Source: RBG-13-68-16 sp041494245 (GTDB lineage Bacteria; Acidobacteriota; Thermoanaerobaculia; Thermoanaerobaculales; Thermoanaerobaculaceae). From it: a DNA stretch of 64,000 bases. The stretch is taken from the NCBI GenBank assembly GCA_041494245.1, contig JBGQAK010000010.1, positions 95,728-159,727 of the forward strand. Direction: 5' to 3'. A program made the position numbers and the translations under genes. Every line of letters begins with the position of its first letter. Position 1 is the first letter of the stretch. The notes below the pieces were generated by a model. It was not told the origin of the DNA, made no database searches, and saw only the letters and a list, made by a program, of their open reading frames with translations. Shown here piece after piece: positions 16,732 to 27,501 of the stretch.

Positions 16732-17232
16732 ATGGCACACCTGAGTGAGGATCTGCTAGCCAGGCTCGGTCGCCTCGCCGAGGGCGAGGGACTGGAGCTC
16801 GCGGCCGTCGAGGTCGGGGGCACCGCCCGCAAACCCGTGGTGCGCCTGATCCTCGACCGCGAACCCGGCGGCGTAACCCTCGCTGACTGCGAGTCCGTAT
16901 CCCGCCAGGCGAGCGTGCTACTGGACGCGTACGACCCCTTCCCGGGGGCGTTCACGCTCGAGGTTTCGTCCCCGGGCCTCGAGCGGAAACTATACAACGA
17001 GAAGGACTTCGTTCGCTTTGCGGGACGCGCGGTCCGGGTGCGCATGCGCCGCGGCTTCCCTGCCCCGAGGGTCTTCGACGGGACCCTTGAGGGCCGCACA
17101 GGCCAAACCGTCCGCGTGCGCGACCGGGCGGGGGTCACGCATGAGCTGCCGGAGGGTGAGGTCTTCGAGACGAGGCTCGCCCCCCACCTCGATGAGAGGC
17201 AGCAACCAGCGAGGCATCGGGGAAGGAAGTAG
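16732..17232 (+). CDS. rimP: ribosome maturation factor RimP
   Basis: A 166-residue assembly factor for the 30S subunit. It has the RimP N-terminal fold (VEVGGTARKPVVRLILDREPGGVTLADCESVSRQAS, with the family's LRV-D signature) and EVSSPGLERKL, followed by an SH3-like C-terminal domain. The ATG at 16732 directly follows the leader hairpin. The frame stays open further upstream through the hairpin, but that extension has no family similarity. The next gene, nusA, begins at the base after the rimP stop. Confidence 0.95.
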   Translation: MAHLSEDLLARLGRLAEGEGLELAAVEVGGTARKPVVRLILDREPGGVTLADCESVSRQASVLLDAYDPFPGAFTLEVSSPGLERKLYNEKDFVRFAGRAVRVRMRRGFPAPRVFDGTLEGRTGQTVRVRDRAGVTHELPEGEVFETRLAPHLDERQQPARHRGRK

Positions 17233-18678
17233 GTGACGACGATGGAACTCGGCAACCTGATCCGCCAAGTCTCGCACGAGCGCGAGATCGAACCGGAGCG
17301 CCTGGTCACCGCGCTCGAGGACGCGATCTCGCAGGCCGCGAGAAAGCACTACCACGAGCGCGGCGTGCGCACCCACATCGACCCGGGGTCCGGCGAGATG
17401 ACGTGCTTCAGGGTCCGCAAGGTGGTCGCCACGCCTGAAGAGGTGACCGACCCCACGGCGGAGATCCTCCTCGAGGACGCGCGTGAGCTCGACCCGAACG
17501 CCGAGGTCGGCGGCGAGATCGTGCTCGGCGAGCTGGACACGGCGCATCTCGGCCGGATCGCGGCCCAGGCCGCACGGCAGATGCTCTTCCAGCGCGTGCG
17601 CGAGGCGGAGCGCGACAACATCTACAACGACTACATCGGCAAGCTGGGCGAGCTGGTCAACGGGATCGTCAAGCGCTTCGAGCGCGGCGACATCGTGGTC
17701 GAGCTCGGGCGCACGGAGGCTGTCGTCACGCGCCAGCACCAGGTACGCCACGAGCGCTACAGCCAGGGGGACCGCATCCGCGCGGTGATCGTGGACGTCA
17801 CCAAGGACGCCAACAAGCCTCAGGTCGTGCTCTCGCGCACGGTCCCGCAGCTCCTCATCAAGCTCCTCGAGATGGAGGTGCCGGAGATCTACGACGGCAC
17901 CGTGATCGTCAAGGGGTGCGTGCGCGAGCCGGGCGAGCGCGCCAAGGTCGCCGTGGCGTCGCGCGACCGCGACGTGGACCCGGTGGGCGCGTGCGTCGGT
18001 ATGAAGGGCTCGCGCGTGCAGGCGATCATGCGCGAGCTCAAGGGCGAGAAGGTCGACATCATCCCCTACAACTCGGACATCGTGACGTTCGCGCAGAACG
18101 CGCTGGCGCCCGCCAAGATCAACCGCGTCGCGCTGCGCGAGCAGAGCGTCAGGGCCCCGATCACCGACACCGAGGGGAACCCGGCCATCGACGAGACCGG
18201 CAAGCCCCTCATCCACGAGCGCGTCGAGACGATCCTGGACGTGATCGTCTCCGAGGAGCAGCTGTCCCTGACCATCGGCAAGCGCGGGCAGAACGTCCGC
18301 CTGGCCTCCCGCCTGCTCGGCTGCAGGATCGAGATCAAGAGCGAGGAGGCGGTCAAGGACGAGGTCGCAGCAGCCCTGGCCGCGATGCTGCGTCAGGTGG
18401 AGGGCGTCGCGGAGGAGGTCCCGGCGGAGGCCGAATCGGTGCCGTTCGCGGCCATCGACTACGACACCCACCTCCCCCTCGAGGACCTCCCCGGGGTCGG
18501 CGAGAAGATGCGGGAGCGCCTGACGGAGCACGGCTACTCGCACGCCGGCGCGCTGGCCGTCGCGGATCCAGCGAAGCTCATGGAAATCCCAGGAATCGGG
18601 CCTCACTCCGCCGCGAAGCTGATCGCGGCGGCCAAGGCGGCGCTCGCGGTGCAGACGGCCGCGGGCCCTGAGGAGTAA
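17233..18678 (+). CDS. nusA: transcription termination/antitermination factor NusA
   Basis: A 481-residue RNA polymerase-associated factor that controls pausing, termination and antitermination. Domains in order: NusA N-terminal domain (residues 1-125), S1 domain (starting around GELVNGIVKRFERGDIVVELG), two KH domains (VGACVGMKGSRVQAIMREL and LSLTIGKRGQNVRLASRL), then a C-terminal helix-hairpin-helix (LEDLPGVGEKMRERL and LMEIPGIGPHSAAKL). The start could be GTG 17233 or ATG 17242. It sits directly between rimP and infB as in most bacteria. Confidence 0.97.
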   Translation: MTTMELGNLIRQVSHEREIEPERLVTALEDAISQAARKHYHERGVRTHIDPGSGEMTCFRVRKVVATPEEVTDPTAEILLEDARELDPNAEVGGEIVLGELDTAHLGRIAAQAARQMLFQRVREAERDNIYNDYIGKLGELVNGIVKRFERGDIVVELGRTEAVVTRQHQVRHERYSQGDRIRAVIVDVTKDANKPQVVLSRTVPQLLIKLLEMEVPEIYDGTVIVKGCVREPGERAKVAVASRDRDVDPVGACVGMKGSRVQAIMRELKGEKVDIIPYNSDIVTFAQNALAPAKINRVALREQSVRAPITDTEGNPAIDETGKPLIHERVETILDVIVSEEQLSLTIGKRGQNVRLASRLLGCRIEIKSEEAVKDEVAAALAAMLRQVEGVAEEVPAEAESVPFAAIDYDTHLPLEDLPGVGEKMRERLTEHGYSHAGALAVADPAKLMEIPGIGPHSAAKLIAAAKAALAVQTAAGPEE

Positions 18679-18681
18679 AGC

Positions 18682-21414
18682 ATGCCGCAGGTGTTTCGTG
18701 TGGGCGATCTGGCCCATCAGATGGGCGTCTCGGTGGAGGAGCTGATCTTCAAGCTCCGTTCCATCGGCGTCGACGTCACGACCGCGGAAAACACGCTCGA
18801 CCTTTCGACCGTGCGGGACATCATCACCGGCCAGACACTGGTGCGGCGTCCGCGCGAGGTCATCGTCCGTCAGGGAACTGCCGGCGCCGAGGAAAAGCAC
18901 AAGGCGGCGGTCCCGACCGTGGAGCGCCTTAAGCGCCGGCGCCCGGCGCGGCGCACCGTCGGCCTGGACGAGGAGCTTCCCGACGAGGTGCCCAACCTGG
19001 CCGCAATGGCCTTGCCGGCGTCCCACAAGCCGGCCGCAAGGGCGATCGAGGAGAGCGACAGCGCCGTGGCCGAGGCCCTGGAGGAGCCTGTCGAGGTCGC
19101 GGCGGAGGCAGCACCCGCTGCGTCGGCGGCCGTCGAGGAAGCGGCTCCGCCCGGTCCTCCGGCCAAGGCGAAGGCCGCCAAGGTCCCGAAGGCGACGAAG
19201 GCCGCCAAGGCGACGGCCCACGAGGCGCCCGCGGAAGCGGCCCCTGCGCCTGCAAAGCCTCGCGCCGTTGCAACGCGTGAGACGGCGAAGCCGGCCAAGA
19301 AGGGCGCCAAGACACCCCTCGAGGCGCAGCTCCGCGAGCTGACGGACGACGAGGTCCGGCAGCGCATCCTGGCCGCCAAGCAGGCGGCCGAAAAGCCCGC
19401 CGCGAAGCCGGCCGCGCCGGGACGCGGCAAGTCGTCGCGCAAGGCGAAGGCGGCCGCGGACGCCGACGAGATTCGCGACCTGCTGGCCAAGTTCGAGGAG
19501 TCCAAGGTGCGGGCGGCGACCGACGCCGCCGCCACGCCGCGCCGCCCGATCCCGGTCGGCGGGCGCGGGCGGCCGACCCACCGCCCGAAGCGCGAGCGCG
19601 GCGAGGCGCCGACCGAGGTCCGCCAGGTCACGGTTGTGTTCCGCGACGGCCTCAAGCCCGAGGGGCCCGTGTACCTCTCCGAGGCGGTCACGGTCCGGGA
19701 GCTGGCCGAGAAGCTGAACGTGCTTGTCAAGGATCTGATGGCATACCTCATCTCCAAGAAGATCCTGGTCACCGCCAACCAGGCGCTCCCCCAGGAGCTC
19801 GCCGAGAAGATCTGCGAGGAGCTCGGGGTCGAGGCCATGGTGGTGACCTTCGAGGAGGAGATCGATCTCGAGCAGGAGGGTGCGGCGGAGACCGCCGCCA
19901 AGTCGGAGCCGCGCCCGCCGGTTGTCACCGTGATGGGCCACGTTGACCACGGCAAGACATCGCTCTTGGACGCTATCCGCTCCACCCGCGTGGCGGCCGG
20001 CGAGGCGGGCGGCATCACCCAGCACATCGGTGCCTCCCGTGTGGTTCACAACAACAAGCCGATCGTGTTCGTGGACACCCCCGGCCACGAGGCGTTCACG
20101 CAGATGCGCGCCCGCGGTGCCAAGGTCACCGACATCGTTGTCCTGGTCGTGGCCGCGGACGACGGCGTGATGCCACAGACCGTGGAGGCAATCAACCACG
20201 CGCGCGCCGCCCGCGTTCCCCTGGTGGTCGCCATCAACAAGATCGACAAGCCAAACGTCAACCCCGAGCGCGTCAAGCAGGAGCTCGCGAGTGAGGGCGT
20301 GCTGCTCGAGGGGTGGGGCGGCGAGACCCCGGTGGTGCAGGTCTCTGCAACCAAGCGCCAGGGGATCGAGGAGCTCCTCGAAGTCATCCTCCTCGTTGCC
20401 GAAATGGCCGACCTCAAGGCCGTGCGCGAGGGAATGGCCCGCGGCACGGTGCTCGAGGCGCGCAAGGAGCGCGGGCGCGGCGTCGTCGCCTCCGTGCTCG
20501 TCCAGCAGGGGACGCTCAAGCAGGGTGACTGCTTCTTCGCCGGCGCCACCTACGGTCGCGTACGCGCGATGCTCGACACCAACCGCAAGCCGGTACGGCT
20601 TGCCAAGCCCTCCGACGCCGTCGAGATCATGGGCCTGCAGGACATCCCGGAGGCGGGCGACACCTTCCAGGTGGTCGAGGACGAGTCACGGGCCCGAGAG
20701 GTGGCGGGCTACCGCCAGGCCAAGCAGCGCGAGGAGCAGATGGCCGGCAGCCGCAAGGTCACCCTCGAAGGACTGATGGACAAGATCAAGACCGACGAGG
20801 TCAAGGCCCTCAACGTGGTCGTCAAGGCCGACGTGCAGGGCTCGGTGGAGGTGCTGCGCGACACGTTGGCCAAGCTCTCCACCGACGAGGTCGCCATCAA
20901 CGTCCTGCATGCCTCCGCAGGCGCCATCAACGCCAACGACATCCTGCTGGCGTCCGCGTCCCAGGCCATCGTGATCGGCTTCAACGTGCGCCCGGAGCGC
21001 TCGGCCAAGGAGCTGGCGGAGCGCGAGAAGGTGGACGTGCGCCTCTACTCGGTCATCTACAACCTCATCGACGAGCTGCAAAAGGCTATGGTGGGGCTAC
21101 TCAAACCAACCTTCAAGGAGGAGGAGCTGGGCCGGGCCGAGGTCCGCGAGGTCTTCAAGGTCTCCAAGGTGGGCACCATCGCAGGGTGCCTGGTGGTGGA
21201 GGGCAACATCCTGCGCACGGCCAAGGCACGTCTGCTGCGCGACAACGTGGTGGTCTGGGAGGGCAACCTGGCCTCCTTGAAGCGATTCAAGGACGACGTC
21301 TCCGAGGTCAAGAACGGCTTCGAGTGCGGCATCGGCCTGGAGAAGTACCAGGACCTCAAGCTGGGCGACGTCATCGAGGCCTACCGCACCGTGGAAGTGG
21401 CCCGCGAGGTCTGA
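18682..21414 (+). CDS. infB: translation initiation factor IF-2
   Basis: A 910-residue GTPase that delivers initiator tRNA to the 30S subunit. It has an IF2_N domain at residues 1-50 (FRVGDLAHQMGVSVEELIFKL), a long Ala/Lys/Pro-rich linker (about 85-310), a second IF2_N-like segment (EAVTVRELAEKLNVLVKDLM), a G domain from about 418 (GHVDHGKTSL, DTPGHEAF, NKID), and the C-terminal beta-barrel and C2 domains (GIGLEKYQDLKLGDVIEAY). The start is 3 bp after the nusA stop. The low-complexity linker is typical of high-GC genomes. Confidence 0.98.
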   Translation: MPQVFRVGDLAHQMGVSVEELIFKLRSIGVDVTTAENTLDLSTVRDIITGQTLVRRPREVIVRQGTAGAEEKHKAAVPTVERLKRRRPARRTVGLDEELPDEVPNLAAMALPASHKPAARAIEESDSAVAEALEEPVEVAAEAAPAASAAVEEAAPPGPPAKAKAAKVPKATKAAKATAHEAPAEAAPAPAKPRAVATRETAKPAKKGAKTPLEAQLRELTDDEVRQRILAAKQAAEKPAAKPAAPGRGKSSRKAKAAADADEIRDLLAKFEESKVRAATDAAATPRRPIPVGGRGRPTHRPKRERGEAPTEVRQVTVVFRDGLKPEGPVYLSEAVTVRELAEKLNVLVKDLMAYLISKKILVTANQALPQELAEKICEELGVEAMVVTFEEEIDLEQEGAAETAAKSEPRPPVVTVMGHVDHGKTSLLDAIRSTRVAAGEAGGITQHIGASRVVHNNKPIVFVDTPGHEAFTQMRARGAKVTDIVVLVVAADDGVMPQTVEAINHARAARVPLVVAINKIDKPNVNPERVKQELASEGVLLEGWGGETPVVQVSATKRQGIEELLEVILLVAEMADLKAVREGMARGTVLEARKERGRGVVASVLVQQGTLKQGDCFFAGATYGRVRAMLDTNRKPVRLAKPSDAVEIMGLQDIPEAGDTFQVVEDESRAREVAGYRQAKQREEQMAGSRKVTLEGLMDKIKTDEVKALNVVVKADVQGSVEVLRDTLAKLSTDEVAINVLHASAGAINANDILLASASQAIVIGFNVRPERSAKELAEREKVDVRLYSVIYNLIDELQKAMVGLLKPTFKEEELGRAEVREVFKVSKVGTIAGCLVVEGNILRTAKARLLRDNVVVWEGNLASLKRFKDDVSEVKNGFECGIGLEKYQDLKLGDVIEAYRTVEVAREV

Positions 21415-21723
21415 GTGGAAGTTGAGAGCCCACTCTTCGTTGCGCTCGCCGAAGTCGAGTTGCACCTGCCCGGCGCCCGCTCGCTCAAGGACAAGCGCCA
21501 CGACGTCCGTTCGCTCGTCGAGCGCCTGCGGCACCGCCTCGCGGTGCTCGTGGTGGAGAGCGACCACCAGGATCTGCACCAGCGCGCGGCGCTTGCCGTG
21601 ACGGCGCTGGCCACCGACGCCGAGGCCGCGCGGGGCACCGTGGCGCGCGCCCTCGACGTGGTCCATGAGAGCTTCCCGGGGGTCGTCCTGGACGAGCGCG
21701 TCAAGCTCGTGCAGGTCCGCTGA
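21415..21723 (+). CDS. DUF503 family protein (YlxP-like)
   Basis: A 102-residue protein of the DUF503/YlxP family, which regularly lies between infB and rbfA. The family signature ARSLKDKRHDVRSLVERLRHRLAVLVVESDHQDLHQRAALAV is clear. The function is not established; linkage to ribosome biogenesis genes suggests a role there. It starts with GTG at the base after the infB stop. Confidence 0.92.
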   Translation: MEVESPLFVALAEVELHLPGARSLKDKRHDVRSLVERLRHRLAVLVVESDHQDLHQRAALAVTALATDAEAARGTVARALDVVHESFPGVVLDERVKLVQVR

Positions 21724-21734
21724 GGAGGTGGGGC

Positions 21735-22169
21735 GTGCGTGACCCGGCCGTGCGGCGCCAGCGTCTGGCGGAAGCGATGAGGGAGGTGCTCTCCGAGCTG
21801 CTGCTCACCGAGATCAAGGACCCCCGCATGGCGGGCGTCGTGATCTCCGCGGTCGAGTTCTCGGGCGACCTCAAGCTCGCGCGGGCCTACTTCTCGATCT
21901 TCGGCGACGAGGAGCGCGTGCGCCAGGCAGCCGACGGGCTGCAGCAGGCGCGCGGGTTCCTCCGGCGCGAGAGCGGGCGTCGCCTGCGCGTCCACAACCC
22001 GCCCGAGCTTGAGTTCCTGCGCGACAAGGGGTTCGAGCGGGCCGACCGGGTGCAGCGCATCCTCGACGACATCACAGGGCACAGGGCTCAGGGCACAGCG
22101 CTCAGGGACGACACGGTTCAAGAAGCAGACCCTCGACGCGAAGGTCCGGACGGCGGCGGCGATGAGTGA
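21735..22169 (+). CDS. rbfA: ribosome-binding factor A with repeat-derived tail
   Basis: A 144-residue 30S maturation factor with one KH-like domain: QRLAEAMREVLSELLLTEIKDPR, then AVEFSGDLKLARAYFSIFGDEE and LRVHNPPELEFLRDKGFERADRV. It starts with GTG after a GAGGAGGTGG Shine-Dalgarno. The last 30 or so residues (from GHRAQGTALRDD) go beyond the conserved domain and are encoded by the mini-repeat at 22073-22107, so they look acquired. The end overlaps the nrnA start by 8 bp. Confidence 0.93.
   Translation: MRDPAVRRQRLAEAMREVLSELLLTEIKDPRMAGVVISAVEFSGDLKLARAYFSIFGDEERVRQAADGLQQARGFLRRESGRRLRVHNPPELEFLRDKGFERADRVQRILDDITGHRAQGTALRDDTVQEADPRREGPDGGGDE
22073..22107 (+). repeat. mini-repeat (CACAGGGCTCAGGG-type) inside the rbfA 3' end
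   Basis: Units of cacaggg / ctcaggg alternate about five times inside the rbfA coding end. Same style as the repeats at 9971 and 44862. Confidence 0.75.
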
Positions 22170-23145
22170 GGTCACGCGCGACCCGGCCGTGGCCGTGGCG
22201 CGCTTGCGCAGGGCGAGGCGCGTGCTGATCACCTCTCACGCCTCGCCCGATGGTGACTCGATCGGGTCCGAGCTGGGCTTCGCCGAGCTCGCGAGGGGGC
22301 TCGGCGCCGTGACGACGATCGTGAACCGCGACCCCCACCCGACCTCGTTGGACTTCCTCCCGGACCTGAACTCGATTACGGTAGCGGGGGAGCTTCCGGC
22401 CGGCTGGGAACGCGACTTCGACCTGCTTGCGATCCTGGAGTGCCCCGGCCTGGACCGCCCCGGGTTCGCAGGGCTCGACCGGCTGCCCACCCTCAACATC
22501 GATCACCACATGGCCAACCCTCGCTACGGCGAGCTGAACTACCTCGACGAGGAGGCCCCCGCGGTGGGCGAGATGGTGCTGGCCATGGCGGAGGCGGCCG
22601 GCGTGCGCGTCACGCCGGGAATGGCGACCAACCTCTACACGGCGCTCGTCACCGACACCGGGGACTTCCGTTACTCCAACGCCACCCCGCGCGCCTTCAA
22701 GGCGGCCGCCACCCTCGTGGCGGCGGGCGCGAGGCCGCAGGAGATCGCCGATGGCCTCTGGGAGCACAACCCGGCCCGGGTGGTGCGCCTGACGGCGTCG
22801 GTGCTCGGCACCCTGGAGCTGCTCGCCGGGGGCCGGCTAGCGGTCATCATTTGCGACCGCGCCATGCTGGACGCGGCCGGCGCCCACCAGGAGGACACGG
22901 AGAACCTCATCAACATCCCGCGCGCCATCGCGGGTGTGCGGGTGGCGGTGTTCTTCAAGGCGTTCAAGGACGGCGTGGTGCGCGCGAGCATGCGCTCCCG
23001 CGGCGACCTGGACGTGCAGGCGGTTGCCCGCACCTTCGGTGGGGGTGGACACCGCAACGCATCGGGGTGCAGCATCGAAGGGAGCCTACAGCAAGCGCGA
23101 GCCACCCTGCTCAAGGCGCTCCTGCCCGTGGTGGAGTCGGCATGA
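22162..23145 (+). CDS. nrnA: DHH/DHHA1 phosphoesterase, NrnA-type oligoribonuclease/pAp phosphatase
   Basis: A 327-residue manganese-dependent phosphoesterase that degrades nano-RNAs and 3'-phosphoadenosine 5'-phosphate. The DHH domain has SHASPDGDSIGSELG, the name-giving NIDHHMAN, and TDTGDFRYSNATP; the DHHA1 domain ends with GGGGHRNASGCSIEG. Start ATG at 22162 overlaps the rbfA end; the stop overlaps the truB start as ATGA. Position between rbfA and truB is the usual one for this family. Confidence 0.94.
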   Translation: MSEVTRDPAVAVARLRRARRVLITSHASPDGDSIGSELGFAELARGLGAVTTIVNRDPHPTSLDFLPDLNSITVAGELPAGWERDFDLLAILECPGLDRPGFAGLDRLPTLNIDHHMANPRYGELNYLDEEAPAVGEMVLAMAEAAGVRVTPGMATNLYTALVTDTGDFRYSNATPRAFKAAATLVAAGARPQEIADGLWEHNPARVVRLTASVLGTLELLAGGRLAVIICDRAMLDAAGAHQEDTENLINIPRAIAGVRVAVFFKAFKDGVVRASMRSRGDLDVQAVARTFGGGGHRNASGCSIEGSLQQARATLLKALLPVVESA

Positions 23146-24083
23146 GCTTCCCGCATAACGGCTTCCTCCTGGTGGACAAGCCGGTGGGCCCCACCTCTCA
23201 CGACGTGGTGCAGGCGGCCCGCCGCGCCCTCAAGGAGCGCCGCATCGGCCACACCGGAACGCTGGACCCGGCGGCCACCGGGCTGCTGCTGCTGTGCATC
23301 GGCAAGGCCACGCGGCTGCAGCAGTACCTGCTGGCGTGGGAGAAGACCTACCACGGCGAGATCCGGCTCGGTTTTCCCACCACGACGTACGACGCCGAGG
23401 GCGAGCCGCTGGCGGAGCCCAGGCCGGTACCGAGCCTCGACGAGAGCGGCCTCGCAGGAATCTCGGCCCGCTTCTCCGGCGAGCTGCAGCAGCTCCCTCC
23501 ACCCTACTCGGCCAAGAAGACCGGGGGACGCAAGTTCTACGAGCTGGCGCGCGCCGGCGAGGAGGTGCCGAGGGAGCCCAAACGCGTCATGGTGCACAGC
23601 ATGGAGCTGGCCATCGTGGCACCGGACAGGCTGGCCCTCAAGGTGACGTGCTCGTCCGGGACCTACCTGCGCTCCCTTGCCCACGACATCGGCGAGACGC
23701 TCGGTTGCGGGGGACACCTGGCCTCGCTGCGGCGCGTCCGCATCGGGCCCTGGCGGGTGGAGTCGGCGGTGAGCGCCGAGCTGCTGGCCAACCGGCCGGG
23801 CGAAATCGATCCGCAGGCGTTCGTGACGCTTTCCGCCGTCATCCTGCCGTTTCCCGAGGTGATCCTCAACCCCACGGCCATGGAGCACTTTGCCCACGGC
23901 CAGGAGGTCGTTGTGCGGGAGGCGGATGGCAGTTTCGTGCCGGGTGCCCCGGTGGCGGTGCGTGACCGCGGCGGCGAGCTCGTGGGGGTCGGCGTGGCCC
24001 TCGCCTACCTGGCACGGGCCCGCACCGTGAACGTGGCTCCGAGGATGGTTCTCGCGGAGCTTGAGGCCCCGGCAAAACCGTGA
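23142..24083 (+). CDS. truB: tRNA pseudouridine-55 synthase
   Basis: A 313-residue enzyme that makes pseudouridine 55 in the tRNA T-loop. It has the KPVGPTSHDVV motif, the catalytic aspartate in HTGTLDPAATGLL, and SCSSGTYLRSLAHDIG-type segment VTCSSGTYLRSLAHD. The C-terminal 80 residues form a PUA-like domain (FAHGQEVVVRE, VAVRDRGGELVGVGVAL). Translationally coupled to nrnA (ATGA). Confidence 0.96.
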   Translation: MSFPHNGFLLVDKPVGPTSHDVVQAARRALKERRIGHTGTLDPAATGLLLLCIGKATRLQQYLLAWEKTYHGEIRLGFPTTTYDAEGEPLAEPRPVPSLDESGLAGISARFSGELQQLPPPYSAKKTGGRKFYELARAGEEVPREPKRVMVHSMELAIVAPDRLALKVTCSSGTYLRSLAHDIGETLGCGGHLASLRRVRIGPWRVESAVSAELLANRPGEIDPQAFVTLSAVILPFPEVILNPTAMEHFAHGQEVVVREADGSFVPGAPVAVRDRGGELVGVGVALAYLARARTVNVAPRMVLAELEAPAKP

Positions 24084-24139
24084 TAGAGTGACAGGCCTCC
24101 TCGCCACCGGAGGCTTGACGTGGAGACGTGGAGCAGACG

Positions 24140-24415
24140 ATGACCGAACGCGATTACGTAGCCAGCAAGGAGCAGATCATCTCGGAGTTTCGCCGCCATG
24201 AGCACGACAGCGGCTCGCCCGAGGTACAGGTTGCTCTCATCACCAAGCGCATCGAGTACCTCACCGAGCACTTCAAGGCGCACGTCAAGGACCATCACTC
24301 CCGGCGCGGCTTGTTGATGCTGGTCGGGCAGCGGCGGCGCCTCCTGGAGTACCTGCGCCAAAAGGATGCCGCCCGCTACCGTGCGCTGATCGAGCGGCTG
24401 GGCCTGCGGCGCTGA
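24140..24415 (+). CDS. rpsO: 30S ribosomal protein S15
   Basis: A 91-residue primary 16S rRNA-binding protein. The sequence from FRRHEHDSGSPEVQVALIT through HFKAHVKDHHSRRGLLMLVGQRRRLLEYL is diagnostic. ATG at 24140 gives the expected length (E. coli S15 is 89); a GTG at 24128 would add four residues. It lies 56 bp after truB and 33 bp before pnp, the conserved rpsO-pnp arrangement. Confidence 0.97.
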   Translation: MTERDYVASKEQIISEFRRHEHDSGSPEVQVALITKRIEYLTEHFKAHVKDHHSRRGLLMLVGQRRRLLEYLRQKDAARYRALIERLGLRR

Positions 24416-24448
24416 GCGCCCCCTCCCACTCGCACCAAAAGGAGCATC

Positions 24449-26672
<2,224 letters not shown>

Positions 26673-26677
<5 letters not shown>

Positions 26678-26687
26678 TCCGTACTCA
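26673..26687. repeat. attL: 15-bp direct repeat at the pnp stop
   Basis: GCTGATCCGTACTCA occurs here and again at 43505-43519. The first copy includes the pnp stop codon (TGA 26675-26677), so integration preserves pnp. The second copy lies 180 bp beyond the integrase start. I take the two as left and right attachment sites. Confidence 0.85.
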
Positions 26688-27078
26688 GCGGGTCCGCGGT
26701 CCCATCCCGCGCGTTGGCTCCAGAAGAATCAAACACTTAGCGCCAAGCCGGACGAGGCCTTTTCTCTCGGGTCACAGCAGGGGCACAGGTTGGTTCTGAA
26801 AACGAGCGGAGCGCATGGGGACGAAGCGCGAGTTGCGCCCCCAGGGTTGCCCCACGCGAGAGGCCCGTGCCGCGCAAGATCAGGGGCCCTGCCGCGCTAC
26901 TCGCGCTCCTGTAGAAACACGAAGCGGACGGCGTCAGCGCGCCACGTTGACCCAGGACGGGCGATCATGCGGGGCGAGGGGGAGGAGTACGGGGTGGGCC
27001 GGGTACGCCCGTCCGGTCCTAACGTCGGTGCAACCCCGGTGCAACCGCGCGAACGACGCCCAACTCCCGTCACCTACA
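26688..27078. other. left-end non-coding region of the element
   Basis: About 390 bp without a supportable gene. It contains one copy (about 26939-27008) of a degenerate 70-bp direct repeat whose other copy is at about 27350-27422, and a local tgcaacc doublet near 27030-27046. It may be end sequence used in integration or transfer. Confidence 0.5.
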
Positions 27079-27422
27079 CTAGCCCTCGGGCATCCACTTC
27101 TTCTCGATCGCCTCGAGCCTCTCCCGGATCTTGCCGAGCTGGAGCGCCAAAGGGTCTGGGGCATCTCCGACGGCCGCGCCGATGACGACATGGCACTCCA
27201 TGCAGTTTGTGAGCCTGAGCACGACCCCGCCAAATGCAACACCCATCGTTTCGCGGCTACTTTGCTTCTTGCAAACCGGGCACTCCTCCAATGTCCCCTC
27301 CTGATAGGCGTGGCGGAGTCTAACACCGGGGCAACGGCAGAATCGCCTCGCCACGTTGCCCCCAGGCCGGCGATCACGCGGAGCGAGGGTCCACGGTACG
27401 GGCGGGTCGGCCGCGTGCGCCC
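26939..27422 (+). repeat. pair of degenerate 70-bp direct repeats flanking the zinc-ribbon gene
   Basis: Copy A (about 26939-27008) and copy B (about 27350-27422) share CGCCACGTTG, GGCGATCA, GCGAGGG, GGTACGGG-like blocks and a GTACGCC/GTGCGCC end in the same order, with scattered mismatches. They bracket the gene at 27079-27291. Confidence 0.55.
27079..27291 (-). CDS. small zinc-ribbon protein of unknown function
   Basis: A 70-residue protein starting MEECPVCKKQSSRETMG and containing a second Cys pair CMEC; the two CxxC knuckles suggest one zinc site. The C-terminus is a short charged helix (LGKIRERLEAIEKKW). I chose the TTG start at 27291 because a perfect AGGAGG lies five bases before it; no better-placed ATG exists. 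No family is recognised. The gene is last on the minus strand at the left end of the element, between two degenerate direct repeats. Confidence 0.65.
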   Translation of the reverse strand: MEECPVCKKQSSRETMGVAFGGVVLRLTNCMECHVVIGAAVGDAPDPLALQLGKIRERLEAIEKKWMPEG

Positions 27423-27450
27423 AGCGCCAGCGACGGCGCACGCCGGGCAC

Positions 27451-27477
27451 AAGAAAAGGGGCGGCCGAAGCCGCCCC
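27451..27477 (-). terminator. rho-independent terminator after 27502-28062
   Basis: On the minus strand GGGGCGGC-TTCG-GCCGCCCC (27458-27477) is followed by TTTTCTT. It has a stable UUCG tetraloop. Confidence 0.85.
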
Positions 27478-27501
27478 GCTGGTCTTGCATGACGCTCAGC
27501 C

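Noticed and set aside
16990..20199. Very long open frame on the minus strand opposite nusA and infB
   Set aside because: It lies entirely antisense to two well-identified genes, is His/Arg/Leu-rich, and is a product of high GC content.
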